Part shown: one piece after another, positions 8,676 to 16,184 of the stretch
Numbering within the stretch: the stretch's first letter is position 1
Layout: the number at the start of each line of letters is the position of its first letter
The notes under the pieces: generated by a model
What the model was told of the DNA's origin: nothing
The model's database searches: none
Seen by the model: the letters and a program-made list of their open reading frames with translations, nothing else
DNA from: UBA1140 sp964409295
Lineage (GTDB): Bacteria > Campylobacterota > Campylobacteria > Campylobacterales > Sulfurovaceae
Reading direction: 5' to 3'
Length of the DNA: 18,493 nucleotides
Assembly (NCBI GenBank): GCA_964409295.1
Contig: CAYPCV010000005.1
Location: 1 to 18,493 of the forward strand
Position numbers and translations under genes: made by a program

Positions 8676-8681
8676 ATTATA
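8676..8681 (-). promoter_or_regulatory. Probable -10 box for the cyclophilin gene
   Basis: GGCTATAAT on the minus strand places transcription start near 8668, ahead of the AAGGAC ribosome site and the ATG at 8644. It overlaps a TAGAAT (8672-8677, plus strand) that could serve pyrF, so the two divergent promoters may interfere. Confidence 0.5.
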
Positions 8682-8707
8682 GCCATTTTAATTAAAGAGA
8701 GTATTAC

Positions 8708-9391
8708 ATGGAATTATGTGTAGCATTGGATTTACCATCAGCAGAAGAAAACTTAGCATTAGCAAAGTCACTAAAAGATTACAATATATGGATGAAGGTA
8801 GGTTTTAGAGCCTATATACGAGATGGAAAACCTTTTATAGAAGCATTGAAAGAGATAAATCCTGATTTTAAAATATTTTTAGATTTAAAACTTTACGATA
8901 TTCCTAATACTATGGCTGATGCCTCGGAAGAGATAGCAAAGCTTGGAGTAGATATGTTTAATATTCATGCTTCAGCAGGAGCTGTTGCGATGAAAACAGT
9001 AATGCAGAGGCTCTCTACTTATGAAAAACGCCCTTTGGTTTTAGCCGTAACAGCATTGACATCTTTTGATGAAGAGAACTTTTCTGTTATTTATGAAAAG
9101 AGTATTAATGAGAAAGCAGAACAGTTTGCCAAAATGAGTTATGAGAATGGTTTAGATGGGGTGGTATGTAGTACTTTTGAGAGTCGTGCTATTAAAAATG
9201 CAACATCTAAAAAGTTTTTAACCCTTTGTCCAGGTATTCGACCTTTTGGAGAAGATGCAGGAGACCAACAGAGAGTTGCAACCTTGGAGCTAGCAAAAGA
9301 AGAGGGGGTTGATTTCCCTGTGATTGGTCGTCCTATTTATAGAGATAATAATCCTGTTGAAAAAGTTGAAAAAATACTCAATATTATCTAA
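8708..9391 (+). CDS. pyrF: Orotidine 5'-phosphate decarboxylase
   Basis: This enzyme carries out the last step of UMP synthesis, the decarboxylation of OMP. The 227-residue length is normal for the short bacterial form. The catalytic charged network is visible as LDLKLYDIPNT (58-68), with Asp59, Lys61 and Asp64. The N-terminal CVALDLPSAEE and the C-terminal phosphate-binding VIGRPIYRDNNP are also typical. AAAGAGAG precedes the ATG by a normal distance. It has no same-strand neighbour close by; its last eight bases overlap the end of the convergent membrane-protein gene. Confidence 0.96.
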   Translation: MELCVALDLPSAEENLALAKSLKDYNIWMKVGFRAYIRDGKPFIEALKEINPDFKIFLDLKLYDIPNTMADASEEIAKLGVDMFNIHASAGAVAMKTVMQRLSTYEKRPLVLAVTALTSFDEENFSVIYEKSINEKAEQFAKMSYENGLDGVVCSTFESRAIKNATSKKFLTLCPGIRPFGEDAGDQQRVATLELAKEEGVDFPVIGRPIYRDNNPVEKVEKILNII

Positions 9392-9758
9392 AACGCATAG
9401 AACTTTTTAAAATCATTAAAAGTAAAAAACCTGCTAAAAATTCATAACCAATAACCCATGAAAAGGCAAAAGATGTTTCCATTTTTTCATAGGTATAGAA
9501 ATTTGCTTTTGCAAGGATTGTAAATATAAAAATAATACCAAGAAGATAGGGAATAGTAATAAAAAGCCCAAAAAATATACCATTGGCTAAACCTTCAGGT
9601 AAATTAATAAAGTCACTTAAATATATCTTTTTTTGTAAAAACTTTTTAGCTTTATCTTTATTGGTTTTTTCAATAAAAAGTTTTTTTCGTTTTTCATTGG
9701 CTTTATCTTGTAGAGTTTGTCGTACGGCATTACGATAAGGGTCATATAAATTAGACAT
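9384..9758 (-). CDS. Small two-helix membrane protein of unknown function
   Basis: I do not recognise a named family. The 124-residue product has a charged N-terminal third (residues 1-50, rich in Lys, Arg and Glu, probably helical and cytoplasmic), then two strong hydrophobic segments near residues 59-81 (NGIFFGLFITIPYLLGIIFI) and 97-117 (FSWVIGYEFLAGFLLLMIL). The protein ends with a short basic tail (KSSMRFR). No catalytic motif is seen. AAAAGAGC precedes the ATG. Its stop overlaps the pyrF stop by eight bases in convergent orientation. The 128-base region before its start is shared with polA, transcribed the other way. It could be a small envelope or assembly protein, but nothing here shows which. 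Confidence 0.7.
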   Translation of the reverse strand: MSNLYDPYRNAVRQTLQDKANEKRKKLFIEKTNKDKAKKFLQKKIYLSDFINLPEGLANGIFFGLFITIPYLLGIIFIFTILAKANFYTYEKMETSFAFSWVIGYEFLAGFLLLMILKSSMRFR

Positions 9759-9886
9759 AAAAGCTCTTTTCTATTAATAATAATTAAAATTAATATTTTT
9801 TATTAAAATTATATTAAGTTTTTGATTAAATTAAGTTGTAACAGAGAATTAGATAGAATCCCAAACATTAAAAACTAGGTACACTT

Positions 9887-12577
9887 TTGAAAACACTTAC
9901 TATTATAGACACCTTTGGTTTCTTTTTTCGTTCATATTTTGCACTTCCTCCCCTTAAAAATTCAGATGGTTTTCCGACAGGATTACTGACAGGTTTTATC
10001 AATTTAGTCGATGGTTTACGTCGTGACCATAACACAGATTATATTGTATTTGCTTTAGACTCAAAAGGGGATACATTTAGAAATGAAATTTATCCTGACT
10101 ATAAAGCCAATAGAGATGCTCCACCCGAAGATTTGGTTAAGCAACTTCCTATTGCTATTGATTGGATACGCGAGATGGGTTTTGCTCATTTGGCAAAAGA
10201 GGGATTTGAAGCAGATGATATTATTGCAACTTTGGCTAGATATGGAAAAGAGCAGGGCTTAAATGTACGAATTGTCTCTCATGATAAAGATTTATACCAA
10301 ATGATAGAAGATGGTAAAGTGGTCATGTACGACTCTGTAAAACGAAAAGAGATAACAGGGCAAGAGTGTTTTGAAAAATTTGGAGTCTACCCAAAAGATT
10401 TTATAAATTTTCAAGCCATTATCGGAGACAGTTCAGACAATATTCCAGGGGTTAAAGGAATAGGAAAAGTAGGGGCAAGTAAACTAATAAACAGATATTT
10501 TACGCTAGAAGCTATTTATGATGATATAGAAAATTGTGGAACAGCCAACATTCAAAAAAAGCTTTTAGATAGCAAAGAGAACGCTTTTATGTCACGAGAG
10601 TTGGTAACCATGAAGCAAGATGTCTTTAAAGATTTTGATTTAGAGAGTTTTGCCTTTGAAGATAAAAACTACTTAACCTGTTTGATAGATGATTTTGAAC
10701 GTTATGAGATGAGACAAGCCCTTAAAAAAGCAAAGATAGGGGTAGATTTTTCAGACATGAGCGAAGCTGAAGAGAATGCTGAAGAGGCTTTAACTTTTGA
10801 AGCCATTACCCTAGATACAAAAGAGAAACTATTTGAAGTTGTTAATACCATTACTCCCAATACTTTAGTAGCTTTTGATACTGAAACGATGGGCTTAGAT
10901 ACTAAAAAAGATAAAATAGTTGGTTTCTCTTTTGCTTTAGATGATAAAAAAGCCTATTATGTGCCGATTAATCATTTTTATCTAGGAGTAACTGAGCAAC
11001 TAAAATTAGAAGATGCATTAAGTGCTATAAAGATATTATTAAAAGCAAAAGTGATTGGTCAAAATCTAAAATTTGACCTCTCTTTACTCTATTTTCAGCA
11101 TAATATAGAAAAGATAACACCTTTTGCTGACACAATGATTATGGCATGGTTGTTAAATGCAGGGAGTAAAGTAGGCTTAGACTCTTTGGCTAAGAAATTT
11201 TTTGATTATGAGATGAAACCCTTTAAAAAGATGGTTAAAAAAGGCGAAACCTTTGCCAATGTAGATATAGAATCAGCCACCCTCTATGCCAGTGAAGATG
11301 CATGGATGACTTTTATGCTCTATCATGCATTAGATAAAGCCTTAGATTTGGCTTCGTTAAATCATCTTAAAAAAGAAGCTTTGGAAGTTGAATATCCATT
11401 TATTAATCTATTAATTGCGATGGAACAACGAGGGATTAAACTTGATATTTCAAAACTTGAAACATTAAAAGAGACACTAAGTAGTCAACTTCAAGACTTA
11501 ACGAAAGAGATTTATAGTTTAAGTCAGAGTGAGTTTAATATTAAGTCTACGCAACAACTAGGAAATATACTCTTTTCTCATTTGGGCTTAAAAGGTGGAA
11601 AGAAGACCAAAACAGGCTACAGTACCAATGAAAAAGTATTAAACTCTCTTATTGATGAGCATGAAGTAATTCCTAAAATTTTAGAATACAGAACGGTTCA
11701 AAAAATCCTCTCTACTTATGCTGAACCCCTTTTGAAATTAGCTCAACAAGATGAAAAGAGTCGTGTCTATACATCGTTTATTCAGACAGGAACAGCCACA
11801 GGACGATTAAGCTCAAAAGACCCAAATTTACAAAATATTCCTGTACGTTCAGAGCTAGGAAGAAGTGTTCGTGAAGCGTTTATAGCAAAAGAGGGCTATA
11901 AATTATTAAGTATTGACTACTCTCAAATAGAACTCAGATTATTGGCTCATTTTTCTAAAGACAGTGCTTTGTTAGAAGCATTTAACAATGGAGTAGACAT
12001 TCATACGGCCACAGCCATTAAACTCTTTGGAGAAGAGGAAGCCCAAGCCAAAAGAAATCATGCTAAATCGGTTAACTTTGGAATTTTATACGGAATGGGA
12101 GCAAAAAAACTCTCTGATGAGTTAAAGATAACAAGCAAAGAGGCAAAAGAGATAATTACAAACTATTTTGAAAGCTTCCCAACCGTGCAAAGCTTTTTAG
12201 CCAAAATTCAAGATGATGTTAAAAGTATAGGTTACGTTGAAACTATTTTAGAGCGAAGAAGATTTTTTGACTATGAAAATGCTACAGGAATGCAAAAAGC
12301 CTCCTTTATGCGAGAGTCAATCAATGCTCTTTTCCAAGGTTCAGCAGCCGATTTAATCAAGCTCTCTATGTTAGAGATAGAGGCATATTTAACTGAAAAT
12401 AAAATAGATGGAACGATGCTGTTACAAATACACGATGAACTTATTTTTGAAATCAAAGAAGAGATTGTTGATGAGGTTGCACCAAAACTAAAAGAGATGA
12501 TGGAGAACATTATGAAACTAGATGTTCCATTGGTCTGTTCAGTTAGCGTGGGGGATAGTTGGGGGGAGTTGAAGTAG
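9887..12577 (+). CDS. polA: DNA polymerase I
   Basis: This is the repair and Okazaki-fragment polymerase; 896 residues is full length. Residues 1-290 form the 5' nuclease (TIIDTFGFFFRSYFAL, EADDIIATLA, SHDKDLYQM, IGDSSDNIPGVKGIG). Residues about 310-490 form the 3' proofreading nuclease with its acidic residues kept: FDTETMGLD (Asp331, Glu333), GQNLKFD, and YASEDAW. This differs from thermophilic Pol I forms that lost proofreading. The polymerase domain has motif A LLSIDYSQIELRLLAHFS (Asp677), motif B KRNHAKSVNFGILYGMG and motif C LQIHDELIFEI (His849-Glu851). The start is TTG; no in-frame ATG comes earlier, and the protein begins MKTLTIIDTFG as expected. The ribosome site is weak (CTAGGTAC), so expression may be held low by initiation. 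Confidence 0.97.
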   Translation: MKTLTIIDTFGFFFRSYFALPPLKNSDGFPTGLLTGFINLVDGLRRDHNTDYIVFALDSKGDTFRNEIYPDYKANRDAPPEDLVKQLPIAIDWIREMGFAHLAKEGFEADDIIATLARYGKEQGLNVRIVSHDKDLYQMIEDGKVVMYDSVKRKEITGQECFEKFGVYPKDFINFQAIIGDSSDNIPGVKGIGKVGASKLINRYFTLEAIYDDIENCGTANIQKKLLDSKENAFMSRELVTMKQDVFKDFDLESFAFEDKNYLTCLIDDFERYEMRQALKKAKIGVDFSDMSEAEENAEEALTFEAITLDTKEKLFEVVNTITPNTLVAFDTETMGLDTKKDKIVGFSFALDDKKAYYVPINHFYLGVTEQLKLEDALSAIKILLKAKVIGQNLKFDLSLLYFQHNIEKITPFADTMIMAWLLNAGSKVGLDSLAKKFFDYEMKPFKKMVKKGETFANVDIESATLYASEDAWMTFMLYHALDKALDLASLNHLKKEALEVEYPFINLLIAMEQRGIKLDISKLETLKETLSSQLQDLTKEIYSLSQSEFNIKSTQQLGNILFSHLGLKGGKKTKTGYSTNEKVLNSLIDEHEVIPKILEYRTVQKILSTYAEPLLKLAQQDEKSRVYTSFIQTGTATGRLSSKDPNLQNIPVRSELGRSVREAFIAKEGYKLLSIDYSQIELRLLAHFSKDSALLEAFNNGVDIHTATAIKLFGEEEAQAKRNHAKSVNFGILYGMGAKKLSDELKITSKEAKEIITNYFESFPTVQSFLAKIQDDVKSIGYVETILERRRFFDYENATGMQKASFMRESINALFQGSAADLIKLSMLEIEAYLTENKIDGTMLLQIHDELIFEIKEEIVDEVAPKLKEMMENIMKLDVPLVCSVSVGDSWGELK

Positions 12578-12621
12578 GACTTATCCTCCTTTACGCTAAA
12601 ATAAACCCAAAAAAGACACAA

Positions 12622-13119
12622 ATGACCCTAAAATACTTAAATCACTACCCAACACACTTACAGACTCAAATAAGAGAGCTTCTTGAAAAAGATAAGCTCT
12701 CTTTGTATCTTTTAAATAAATATCCTGTGAAACATACCTATCAAACGGATAAGGCTCTGTATGAGTATACCTCTGAATTGAAAAATCAATACCTTAAAAA
12801 ATTTACTCTTTCAAAAGTACTTTATGATGGGAAGATAAATGTGATTAATAACGCTTTGGGGACGCATACGTTTGTGTCTAGGGTTCAAGGTGGAAAATTG
12901 AAGGCTAAAAATGAGATACGGGTAGGTACAGTGTTTAAAAATATGCCTGAAGAATTTTTACGAATGATTGTGGTGCATGAGTTGGCTCATTTCAAAGAGA
13001 AAGAGCATAATAAGGCATTTTATAAATTTTGTACCTATATTGAACCCTCGTATCATCAGTTTGAGTTTGATTTGAGGGTCTATTTGACCTACATAGATGT
13101 GAATGGAAAGCTCTATTAA
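12622..13119 (+). CDS. YgjP-like zinc metallopeptidase (M48/DUF45 type)
   Basis: The product has the gluzincin-like motif HELAHFKEKEH at 119-129, with zinc ligands His119, His123 and probably His129 and catalytic Glu120. This fits the YgjP/WLM (DUF45) group of small bacterial metalloproteins whose substrates are largely unknown. I take the ATG at 12622, giving 165 residues. An in-frame extension back to 12559 would begin inside polA with a low-complexity glycine- and valine-rich lead. A conserved stretch before the motif (KNEIRVGTVFKNMPEEFLRMIVV) is typical of the group. There is no signal peptide or membrane segment, so it is probably cytoplasmic. It starts 44 bases after polA and may be co-transcribed with it; a 52-base gap separates it from the Hsp70-like gene. 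Confidence 0.8.
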   Translation: MTLKYLNHYPTHLQTQIRELLEKDKLSLYLLNKYPVKHTYQTDKALYEYTSELKNQYLKKFTLSKVLYDGKINVINNALGTHTFVSRVQGGKLKAKNEIRVGTVFKNMPEEFLRMIVVHELAHFKEKEHNKAFYKFCTYIEPSYHQFEFDLRVYLTYIDVNGKLY

Positions 13120-13171
13120 CGGTCATTTTAGTTAAAATACCTATTGAAATTTTATCTAAGGATTACTATTG

Positions 13172-14425
13172 ATGATAAGCTCTGCTATTGATTTTGGAAC
13201 AACCAACTCTGTTGCTGGAATTAGTTTTGATAATAAAGTAAAAATGCTTCAGCTAGGTCATCAGAGTACCGAGACGCGAAGTGTGCTGTTTTACTCTTTT
13301 GAAGAGAGAGGTTTTTATGTAGGAGACGATGTTTTAGCTCAATTAGAGATGGATTCAGAAGGTCGTTATTTACAATCTTTGAAATCTTTTTTAGGTCATA
13401 AAGAGAACATTGAAACTGTGTTGGGAACAGACAGTTACTATTTGGATGATTTAATCTCGATTATTCTGCGACGTTTTAAACAAAAAATGGATAAACAAGC
13501 AGGGGAATCTATTAAGAACTTGGTATTGGGACGACCTGTACGCTTCAATGATGATTCAGATGTTTTGGACAAAGAGGCTCAAAATAGACTAGAGAGTGCA
13601 GGAAAAAAAGCAGGTTTTAAAAATATTGTCTTTCAGTACGAACCCATTGCCGCAGCTTTGTCGTATGAAGATAAGATTGATAAAGAAGAGCTGATTTTGG
13701 TTGCTGATATTGGTGGTGGAACAACCGATTATTCAGTTATCAAAGTAGGTGGAGAGAGCCGTCATAAAGTGGATAGAAAAGAGGATATACTCTCTAACCA
13801 TGGGGTTTATGTTGGTGGAAATAGTTTTGACTCTTCGATTATCAAAGAGTTTATTGCTCCTCATTTGGGTCAAGGAACAATCTATAAAAGCATGGGTAAA
13901 GAGATGGAAGTTCCGTATGAACTCTATTTTGATTTGTCTGAATGGCATCTATTTCAACGTATGTTTGACCGAAAAGTATTGAACCGTATTGATAAACTGA
14001 TGATGATGGCGTATGAAAAAGAGAAGATAGAACGCTTGCATGAACTGATTACTGATAATCTCTATTTTGATTTTGCAAATGAAATTGTCAACTCTAAAGT
14101 CACACTCTCTTCGGCTGACAAAGCTTGCTTGGATATGAAAATGTTCTACTCTCCTTTTGCTCTGGATTTGACACTCAATGAGTTTGAAACCTCTATTACT
14201 CCATATATTCAAAAGATAGAAGAGGCATTAAATGAAGCTCTAAAACAAGCCAATGTTACGGTAGACCAAATAGACAAAGTCTTTTTAACGGGTGGTTCAA
14301 CACTTGTTCCAAGTGTAAAAAAGATTTACTCTAACTACTTTTCCGAAGAGAAAATATTTCATACAGATGTTTTCGCTAGTGTAGGGTACGGATTGACCTT
14401 ATATGCAGGAAAATTTAGGTTTTAA
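13172..14425 (+). CDS. yegD: Short Hsp70-family ATPase, YegD type
   Basis: This is an Hsp70/actin-fold nucleotide-binding protein without the substrate-binding and lid domains of DnaK; 417 residues is close to YegD. The phosphate-1 loop is DFGTTNS (7-13), followed by LGRPVRF (119-125), EPIAAALSYE (157-166), the phosphate-2 loop VADIGGGTTDYSVIKV (177-192), GGNSFD (215-220), and the adenosine motif TGGSTLVPSVKK (373-384). A helical insert at about 250-330 is rich in charged residues. An in-frame TTG lies directly before the ATG; I choose the ATG because AAGGA at 13158-13162 is then nine bases away. The role of YegD-like proteins is poorly known. The dipeptidase gene follows with two bases between, so the two are very likely co-translated. 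Confidence 0.87.
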   Translation: MISSAIDFGTTNSVAGISFDNKVKMLQLGHQSTETRSVLFYSFEERGFYVGDDVLAQLEMDSEGRYLQSLKSFLGHKENIETVLGTDSYYLDDLISIILRRFKQKMDKQAGESIKNLVLGRPVRFNDDSDVLDKEAQNRLESAGKKAGFKNIVFQYEPIAAALSYEDKIDKEELILVADIGGGTTDYSVIKVGGESRHKVDRKEDILSNHGVYVGGNSFDSSIIKEFIAPHLGQGTIYKSMGKEMEVPYELYFDLSEWHLFQRMFDRKVLNRIDKLMMMAYEKEKIERLHELITDNLYFDFANEIVNSKVTLSSADKACLDMKMFYSPFALDLTLNEFETSITPYIQKIEEALNEALKQANVTVDQIDKVFLTGGSTLVPSVKKIYSNYFSEEKIFHTDVFASVGYGLTLYAGKFRF

Positions 14426-14427
14426 AA

Positions 14428-15093
14428 ATGAAAAAAATAGTATGGATAATTGTATTAATGTTAATAAATTTAGATGCAAAAGAGCTACCAAAAGGTTTTA
14501 GTTCTGTAAAAGAGGTCATTCCAACCGTTGAGTTAGATATACGATATTACAGTTCAAATAACTTTATTGGTCAACCTATAGATGGCTATTTAGCTCCTAA
14601 AGCAATTCTTTCAAATCTTGCAATTAAATCACTTCAAAAGGTTCAAAATGCTCTAAAACCTTTTGGATTGGGTTTAAAAATTTTTGATTCTTATCGACCT
14701 CAAAAGGGTGTTGACCATTTTGTGAGATGGGGATTGGATTTAAACGATACTCTAATGCAAAATAAGTACTACCCAACCGTAGAGAAAAAAAATCTTTTTA
14801 AAGAGGGATATATTGCCAAAAAGTCGGGTCATAGCCGTGGAAGTACTGTTGATTTAACAATTATAGATTTACAAACTAAAACCGAACTAGAGATGGGAAG
14901 CTCTTTTGATTTTTTTGGAAAAGCCTCTTGGGTTACCTATAAAAATATCACACCTCAAGAGCGAGCCAACCGAATGTTGCTACATAATATTATGCTTCAA
15001 TATGGTTTTAACTCTTATGCCCAAGAGTGGTGGCATTTTACTTTGAAAAATGAGCCATATCGTAGTAAATATTTTGATTTTAATGTGGAGTAA
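14428..15093 (+). CDS. Secreted D-Ala-D-Ala dipeptidase (VanX/DdpX type, M15D)
   Basis: The product is a zinc peptidase that would cleave D-alanyl-D-alanine, or similar dipeptides from cell-wall turnover, in the periplasm. The N-terminus is a signal peptide (MKKIVWIIVLMLINLDAKE). Family residues are complete: Arg90 in FDSYRP, zinc ligands His135 and Asp142 in SGHSRGSTVD (133-142), and catalytic Glu200 with ligand His203 in EWWHF. Characteristic VELDIRYYSSNNFIGQ lies at 34-49. The 221-residue length is normal. It starts two bases after the yegD-like stop, with its ribosome site inside that gene. No VanR/S, VanA or VanH genes are nearby, so a part in wall recycling or nutrition is more likely than glycopeptide resistance. 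Downstream lies a region of gene remains. Confidence 0.9.
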   Translation: MKKIVWIIVLMLINLDAKELPKGFSSVKEVIPTVELDIRYYSSNNFIGQPIDGYLAPKAILSNLAIKSLQKVQNALKPFGLGLKIFDSYRPQKGVDHFVRWGLDLNDTLMQNKYYPTVEKKNLFKEGYIAKKSGHSRGSTVDLTIIDLQTKTELEMGSSFDFFGKASWVTYKNITPQERANRMLLHNIMLQYGFNSYAQEWWHFTLKNEPYRSKYFDFNVE

Positions 15094-15229
15094 ATGCTAA
15101 GTACCATGTCATGAATCGCCACTTTTCCCACTCACAGCTAAAAACAGCCGAATCACTAATACCCAAATATTTAGCCACCTCAACCTGTTTATAGTCATCT
15201 TCTATCGTATTGACTATAGCTATATTTTA
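15080..15229 (-). pseudogene. Remnant with transposase-like helix-turn-helix
   Basis: Read on the minus strand, this frame gives DDYKQVEVAKYLGISDSAVF. It resembles the C-terminal helix-turn-helix of IS200-type or REP-associated (Y1) transposases, where a similar stretch usually continues into another short helix. Here the frame runs into unrelated residues and stops, and no transposase catalytic region precedes it. The helix-turn-helix lies at about 15137-15195. The last 14 bases overlap the end of the dipeptidase gene. Another HTH source, such as a regulator, is possible. Confidence 0.45.
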
Positions 15230-15231
15230 CT

Positions 15232-15256
15232 CGTCACACCAGTCTAAGGTGTGACG
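15232..15256. repeat. Inverted repeat, 9-bp arms
   Basis: CGTCACACC and GGTGTGACG flank a seven-base loop. The repeat sits exactly between the transposase-like remnant and the end of the PIN remnant. No T-run follows on either strand, so it is not a typical terminator. Confidence 0.6.
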
Positions 15257-15476
15257 CATAGGAAATAACAACCCAAATCAACCTATTCTCCAAAATATGA
15301 TTATGTTGCATATCCTCACTATATACAATATCACAACCATTTTCCAATGCTGTAGCCAATATCAAAGAGTCTTGACAACTCCACCTCTTTTTAAGGGGTG
15401 GAGTTGTCAACATTATTTGACTTAATTTACTTTGTTGATGGTAATGAAACCTATCTGCATCCCTAGCCCATTTCAA
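15234..15476 (-). pseudogene. C-terminal PIN-domain (VapC-like) remnant
   Basis: The middle of this frame, DSLILATALENGCDIVYSED followed by MQHNHILENRLI, is a strong match to the C-terminal half of PIN-domain ribonuclease toxins. That half contains the third and fourth acidic residues (Asp in QDSLILA, and Glu-Asp in YSEDMQ). A VapC toxin is about 130-140 residues; here the N-terminal half with the first catalytic Asp is missing. No ATG starts the frame, only a TTG at 15476 just after an in-frame stop. A 39-bp palindrome supplies 13 codons (LTTPPLKKRWSCQ in part) where the family usually has a short helix before DSLI. The C-terminus beyond RLI (WVVISYASHLRLV) also departs from the family. Loss of function is inferred; no antitoxin is adjacent. 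Confidence 0.65.
15372..15410. repeat. 39-bp near-perfect palindrome inside the PIN remnant
   Basis: The arm TTGACAACTCCACC (15372-15385) is matched exactly by GGTGGAGTTGTCAA (15397-15410). Pairing continues inward through one T/G position and CTT/AAG, leaving a three-base loop, so 18 positions pair with one wobble. It is a multiple of three and stays open in the PIN frame. It looks like an inserted palindromic unit; no second copy was seen in this window. Confidence 0.8.
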
Positions 15477-15480
15477 TACT

Positions 15481-15496
15481 AACTAAGTCTTTAGTT
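15481..15496. repeat. Short inverted repeat, 6-bp arms
   Basis: AACTAA and TTAGTT flank GTCT, just outside the 5' end of the PIN remnant. It is small and could be chance in AT-rich DNA; it is listed because it lies at another join between gene fragments. Confidence 0.3.
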
Positions 15497-15528
15497 CATA
15501 TGGTGTTTTTTATCAAAACAATAGGTAA

Positions 15529-15795
15529 CCTGCTTCTACCTTTGATTTTGAAACATTGGATGGTATTCGAGATATTCCTATCGAGATTCGTAGTGAAGAC
15601 GAGGTTAAACGGATGCGAGGTTTAAATAAGCGTGGAGAGCTTGAAGAGTTTCAAATTATTCAGAGAGAATCCCCTGCACTAAATTACAGTTTTGATGTCA
15701 CGCCTGCACGATTGATTACGGGTTTGTTGACAGAATGATGGCTTTGTGATGCCAACATTGAAGCCATTTCTGAAATGTTTGAGGATTTAATATGA
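15529..15795 (+). pseudogene. Possible Mu-like phage portal (DUF935/gp29) N-terminal fragment
   Basis: The open frame gives DGIRDIPIEIRSEDEVKRMR, a glutamate-rich linker, then SFDVTPARLITGLLTE, a TGA, and, still in frame, WLCDANIEAISEMFEDLI before a second stop. The TPARL...LL......EMFEDL pattern resembles the N-terminal part of Mu-like portal proteins (DUF935), where a line of the form LTPARLAxILRxAxxGD....LFEDM is common. The only usable start is a TTG at 15556; a stop lies at 15526. The internal stop at about 15736-15738, the absence of the rest of a portal gene and the neighbouring fragments point to a remnant. The family call rests on remembered pattern and is uncertain. Confidence 0.4.
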
Positions 15796-16069
15796 TTGAT
15801 GGGGTTATTAAATACAACTTTGACTTTCAAAAGTATGGCAATTTATGTTGGAGCATGATTATTTAGCCACTGATAATGTTGAATATGGCTCTACAGAGAT
15901 GATTGATGAGGTTAATAGGCTGTTTAATAAGATAAATCCATTGAGTAATTCAAAATTTGTTATGACAGGGCATGAAGATGGGGTTATGGTCTTTGGTCGT
16001 GATTTATTAAGTGCAGAACTGACTTTGTATAAAATTTTAGGAAAAATGATTTATAGTAAAAGAGTGTAA
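15792..16069 (+). pseudogene. Unrecognised frameshifted ORF
   Basis: An ATG at 15792 overlaps the stop of the preceding fragment (ATGA) and encodes MIDGVIKYNFDFQKYGN before stopping at 15864-15866. A second frame, open from 15824 with an ATG at 15845, continues to 16069 as a 74-codon stretch (MLEHDYLATDNVEYGSTEM ... FVMTGHEDGVMVFGRDLL). The two overlap in different frames, and joining them near 15825-15845 would give about 90 residues, so a frameshift is likely. The C-terminal part looks like real protein (balanced composition, DGVMVFGRDLLSAELTLYKIL). I do not recognise a family. The second frame lacks a clear ribosome site. It could also be an intact short gene starting at 15845. Confidence 0.35.
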
Positions 16070-16149
16070 CTAATTAGAGTTTCTTATAATTTTTATTAAT
16101 TTTCTTTGAAAAAAAAAGAAATAGACATCTTTATGACACATTTTATCTT

Positions 16150-16155
16150 TATAAT
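16150..16155 (+). promoter_or_regulatory. Probable -10 box for the 61-residue peptide gene
   Basis: An exact TATAAT stands in a T-rich stretch, 29 bases before the ATG at 16185, with AAGGAA between. The 114-base gap before the peptide gene also has a TTTCTTT/AAAGAAA self-complementary run near 16101-16121 that may end transcription from the left. Confidence 0.5.
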
Positions 16156-16184
16156 CTTTTTTATTATAAAACAAGGAATTTATT

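Noticed and set aside
8645..8686. N-terminal extension of the cyclophilin starting at 8686
   Set aside because: The extra 14 codons contain the TATAAT box and the AAGGAC ribosome site of the gene.
12271..12621. 116-codon minus-strand open frame across the end of polA
   Set aside because: It is opposite the conserved motif C region of polA, has low-complexity Ser/Ile content and no ribosome site, so it is a shadow.
13733..14212. Several 70-90 codon frames on both strands inside the Hsp70-like gene
   Set aside because: All overlap the well-supported yegD-like reading frame and none resembles a protein family.
15080..16069. An intact prophage or insertion sequence
   Set aside because: Only short, broken fragments of different kinds are present, with no complete transposase, integrase, paired ends or target duplication.
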